NCBI GenBank assembly: GCA_021157555.1
Contig: JAGGWL010000206.1
Coordinates: 1-8,020 of the forward strand
Source of the DNA: Deltaproteobacteria bacterium
Lineage (GTDB): Bacteria; Desulfobacterota; Desulfobacteria; Desulfobacterales; BuS5
Direction of reading: 5' to 3'
DNA length: 8,020 nt
Under the pieces are notes generated by a model. It did not search any database. It was not told the origin of the DNA and saw nothing but the letters and a program-made list of their open reading frames with translations. Numbering within the stretch: position 1 is the first letter of the stretch; the number at the start of each line of letters is the position of its first letter. Shown in pieces: positions 6,040 through 8,020 of the stretch. The position numbers were made by a program, and so were the translations under genes.

Positions 6040-6790
6040 GATAATGATTTTTCATGCTGCAGCTATGGTCATGGCGGACCATACAAAAATCCCCCCCATA
6101 GATTTCCTTGATAAGCATGCCATTTAAACTGCTGGTAGGATGTACTAAAACCTGCCGGTTAACACATATAACACTTTTTACAACCTGTGAAACAAAACCG
6201 ATATCATGCGATACAAGAAGTATAGTCATGCGACTGTTTAATTCTTGCAATATTTCCATAAGAGTCTCTCCCATTTGCGGATCAATATTAGCTGTAGGCT
6301 CATCAAGAAGTAACAGCTCAGGATCGCAGCATAAAGCCCTGGCTATCAAAACCCGCTGCCTTTGTCCTCCGGAGAGTTCACTGAACCGGTGGCCGGCATA
6401 ATTTGCAAGTTTAACTTCAGCGAGTGAAGATTCGGCAGCTTTAATGTCAGCTTTGGAATACCAGCCCAGCCTGCTGCGCCCCAGGCGGCCCATTAGTACA
6501 ATATCTTTTACAATAACCGGAAACTGTAAATCAAGATGTGCATACTGGGCCATATACCCTACACGTAAACGGGATTTTTCAGGACTCTTTCCCAAAATCA
6601 ATACTTTACCTTTATCCGGTTTCAGCAGTCCCAGAAGCAGTTTTAACAAAGTTGTCTTTCCACCGCCGTTGGGGCCTACTATTGCCGCAAAAGCACCATA
6701 TTTGATTTCAAGATTAACATTTTCAAGTATGGGCGCACCATTGTAGGAAAAGAATACATTTTTTAACTGAACATCAATATTTTTTTGCAC
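6032..6790 (-). CDS. znuC: Metal ABC transporter ATP-binding protein, ZnuC-like
   Basis: The cytoplasmic ATPase that drives the ABC-3 permease encoded next to it. With the GTG start at 6790 it has 252 residues: Walker A GPNGGGKTT (39-47), Q-loop Q82, signature LSGGQ (139-143), Walker B LLLLDE (159-164) and switch histidine H195, all intact. The frame is open back to a TTG at 6832, but that has no ribosome site and would overlap birA by 8 bases; GTG 6790 follows AGGCAGGG at a 10-base distance and gives a normal N-terminus. The last 13 residues (240-252) carry four histidines and one cysteine, suggesting metal binding. A run of seven G on the coding strand (6091-6097) precedes this tail. It lies 34 bases after birA and is probably co-transcribed with it. 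Confidence 0.9.
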   Translation of the reverse strand: MQKNIDVQLKNVFFSYNGAPILENVNLEIKYGAFAAIVGPNGGGKTTLLKLLLGLLKPDKGKVLILGKSPEKSRLRVGYMAQYAHLDLQFPVIVKDIVLMGRLGRSRLGWYSKADIKAAESSLAEVKLANYAGHRFSELSGGQRQRVLIARALCCDPELLLLDEPTANIDPQMGETLMEILQELNSRMTILLVSHDIGFVSQVVKSVICVNRQVLVHPTSSLNGMLIKEIYGGDFCMVRHDHSCSMKNHYHD

Positions 6791-6824
6791 AATAAATTTA
6801 CCCTGCCTGTTTCGTCCTCGTTCC

Positions 6825-7802
6825 TTACACAAATCTTAATGAAACATCACCGCATACTATCTTTTTTCTTTTTCCATTAAGATTTCTAAAAATAAGAGAC
6901 CCGTCAGCATCCACAGATTCTGCAATACCATCCTCTGTTGAGTTGAAAGACGTTATTGTAACAGACTTGCCGGTTACAAATGAATATTTGCTCCATTCCT
7001 GATGTATTTTGTATAATTCATTTTTGTAAATTAAAGAGTAATATTTTTCTATCTCTTTTAAAATCGCACAGAGTAGTTTTATCCTTGAAACTTTTTCCCC
7101 AAGCTCTTTTGAAAGGCTTGTTGCAATATTTTCAATCCCATCTGTTAATGATGGATCAAAATTAACATTCAGACCAACTCCCACAACTACAAAATTTATC
7201 TGATCCTGTTCTCCGTTAAATTCCGTAAGTATTCCCCCTGCCTTTAACCTGCCAATATAAATATCATTCGGCCATTTGATCATGGGATTAAGCCCGGTTA
7301 TCTTTTCAATGGCCTTAACTATAGATAAGGATGTAAGCATGGTCAGAGAAAAAAGCTGAGAAAAAAGAAACTTCGGGCGGAATATTATTGAAAAAAGAAT
7401 ATTACTATCCGGCGGGGAGATCCATTCTCTGTTTAGTCTGCCCCTGCCCATAGTCTGTTCTTCAGCAATAACAACTGTCCCTTCAAACGCTCCATCTACA
7501 GCCAGTCTTTTTGCAGTAAGATTGGTCGATTCAATTTTCTTGTAAAAAATAATTTTTTTTGAAAAAATTGTTTTTTTCAGTTCATTTTCGATCTCTTCCA
7601 GAATCAATTTGTCAGGTGATTCCGTCAAACAATATCCTGATTTTGGCTGGGCGTTTATTTTAAAACCTTCTTTTCTAAGCTTTTCAATTCTTTTCCAGAC
7701 AGCAGTTCTTGAAACATTTAATTCCCGCGCAATAGTTTCCCCGGAAATAGGGCTATCCGTTTCTTTCAACAGTTGCAGTAGAGTTTTTTGATCAGTTTCC
7801 AT
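6825..7802 (-). CDS. birA: Biotin-protein ligase and biotin repressor BirA
   Basis: A bifunctional cytoplasmic protein: it makes biotinyl-5'-AMP, transfers biotin to a lysine of carboxylase carrier proteins, and as a dimer can repress biotin genes. The 325 residues match the two-function form. A winged helix-turn-helix occupies about 5-58 (ISGETIARELNVSRTAVWKR at 19-38). The ligase core has ESTN (91-94), GRGRL (119-123), KWPND (176-180) and catalytic K187 in LKAGGIL. A small SH3-like C-terminal domain ends at GDVSLRFV. No biotin synthesis genes lie in the window, so the regulatory targets are elsewhere. No Shine-Dalgarno sequence precedes the ATG. It is the first gene of a probable birA-znuC-znuB transcription unit. 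Confidence 0.95.
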   Translation of the reverse strand: METDQKTLLQLLKETDSPISGETIARELNVSRTAVWKRIEKLRKEGFKINAQPKSGYCLTESPDKLILEEIENELKKTIFSKKIIFYKKIESTNLTAKRLAVDGAFEGTVVIAEEQTMGRGRLNREWISPPDSNILFSIIFRPKFLFSQLFSLTMLTSLSIVKAIEKITGLNPMIKWPNDIYIGRLKAGGILTEFNGEQDQINFVVVGVGLNVNFDPSLTDGIENIATSLSKELGEKVSRIKLLCAILKEIEKYYSLIYKNELYKIHQEWSKYSFVTGKSVTITSFNSTEDGIAESVDADGSLIFRNLNGKRKKIVCGDVSLRFV

Positions 7803-7810
7803 TGTAATTA

Positions 7811-7816
7811 AATATA
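7811..7816 (-). promoter_or_regulatory. Candidate -10 box of birA
   Basis: TATATT on the minus strand ends only 8 bases before the birA ATG, with no convincing -35. If real, the transcript would start at or within a base or two of the ATG, giving a leaderless mRNA, which fits the missing ribosome site. Confidence 0.3.
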
Positions 7817-7850
7817 GGGGTTGGTCATAACATTGGGCATCAGGTTTACC

Positions 7851-7877
7851 CGTAGGGGCAATCCCTTATGGTTGCCC
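7851..7877. repeat. Short hairpin-type repeat upstream of birA
   Basis: GGGCAA (7856-7861) and TTGCCC (7872-7877) enclose a 10-base loop, preceded by CGTAG. The form, GTAGGGGCAA facing TTGCCC, resembles dispersed palindromic repeats seen in many bacterial genomes (from memory, not searched). It lies between the birA start and the right end repeat. The rest of 7803-7900 shows nothing else. Confidence 0.5.
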
Positions 7878-7900
7878 ATTTGCGTTATTAATCAAATTTT

Positions 7901-8020
7901 GGGCTTGGTTATAACGCCGACCATTAGATGTCAGGACTGAGCTATGGTGAAATTTGAAAACCTCTGGCTGTTTGAGCGCAGCGAGTTTCAGAGGTTTTCA
8001 AATTTTATTATAGCTCAGTG
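7901..8020 (-). repeat. Right copy of the 120-bp inverted end repeat
   Basis: Exact reverse complement of 3-122. The inner, non-palindromic 35 bases are 7901-7935 and the palindromic part is 7936-8019. It runs to the last base of the window, so its outer edge may lie outside. It is oriented so that the two copies face each other as in a transposon or an invertible segment, but no recombinase gene is between them. Confidence 0.95.
7936..8019 (+). repeat. 84-bp stem-loop inside the right end repeat
   Basis: Arms 7936-7966 and 7989-8019 with a 22-base centre. A plus-strand RNA forms 31 continuous pairs including three G-U wobbles; the minus strand would carry three A-C mismatches. As with the left copy, the strand that folds best points out of the window. 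Confidence 0.85.

Noticed and set aside
3..8020. Classical insertion sequence or composite transposon bounded by the end repeats
   Set aside because: No transposase or recombinase is encoded, the cargo is housekeeping, and target duplications cannot be seen because the window ends at the repeats.
1..8020. CRISPR array or tandem repeat array
   Set aside because: No regularly spaced direct repeats with unique spacers were found.

Overview
The window is AT-rich, gene-dense bacterial DNA with seven intact protein genes and one tRNA. The gene types (full-length NifU/NifS pair, MetF, BirA, metal ABC transporter, DUF4143-type ATPase) and the many intergenic palindromes suggest an anaerobic Gram-negative bacterium. 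My best guess is a sulfate-reducing Desulfobacterota (Desulfobacterales-like). That placement is inference; no rRNA or other marker confirms it.

Layout. Both ends of the window are the same 120-bp sequence in opposite orientation (3-122 and 7901-8020, perfect match), and each copy contains its own 84-bp imperfect palindrome. Inside this bracket, left to right: a consensus-like promoter and leader, then metF (287-1150, +); a tandemly duplicated palindrome (1171-1219); tRNA-Pro(CGG) on the minus strand with its own promoter (1300-1376); an AT-rich control region; nifU (1631-2479, +) and nifS (2457-3632, +), which overlap; a convergent intergenic region with another palindrome (3656-3684). Then follows a minus-strand run read from right to left: birA (7802-6825), znuC-like ATPase (6790-6032), znuB-like permease (6039-5173), and an AAA/DUF4143 ATPase (5101-3842) behind a 41-bp near-perfect palindrome.

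Function. metF supplies 5-methyltetrahydrofolate. nifU and nifS are a cysteine desulfurase and its three-domain scaffold for Fe-S cluster assembly; no nitrogenase gene is present here, so a general Fe-S role is at least as likely as a nitrogenase-specific one. birA biotinylates biotin enzymes and probably represses biotin genes. znuC and znuB are two of the three parts of a metal importer; the binding protein is missing from the window. The DUF4143 ATPase is the accessory-looking gene.

Most of the window is ordinary housekeeping content. The unusual material is non-coding: the inverted 120-bp end repeats whose hairpin is perfect only as RNA from one strand, the palindrome at the ATPase promoter, and several unrelated palindromic repeats in nearly every long intergenic gap. 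Three start codons differ from the longest open frames: nifS GTG at 2457, the ATPase ATG at 5101 and znuC GTG at 6790.
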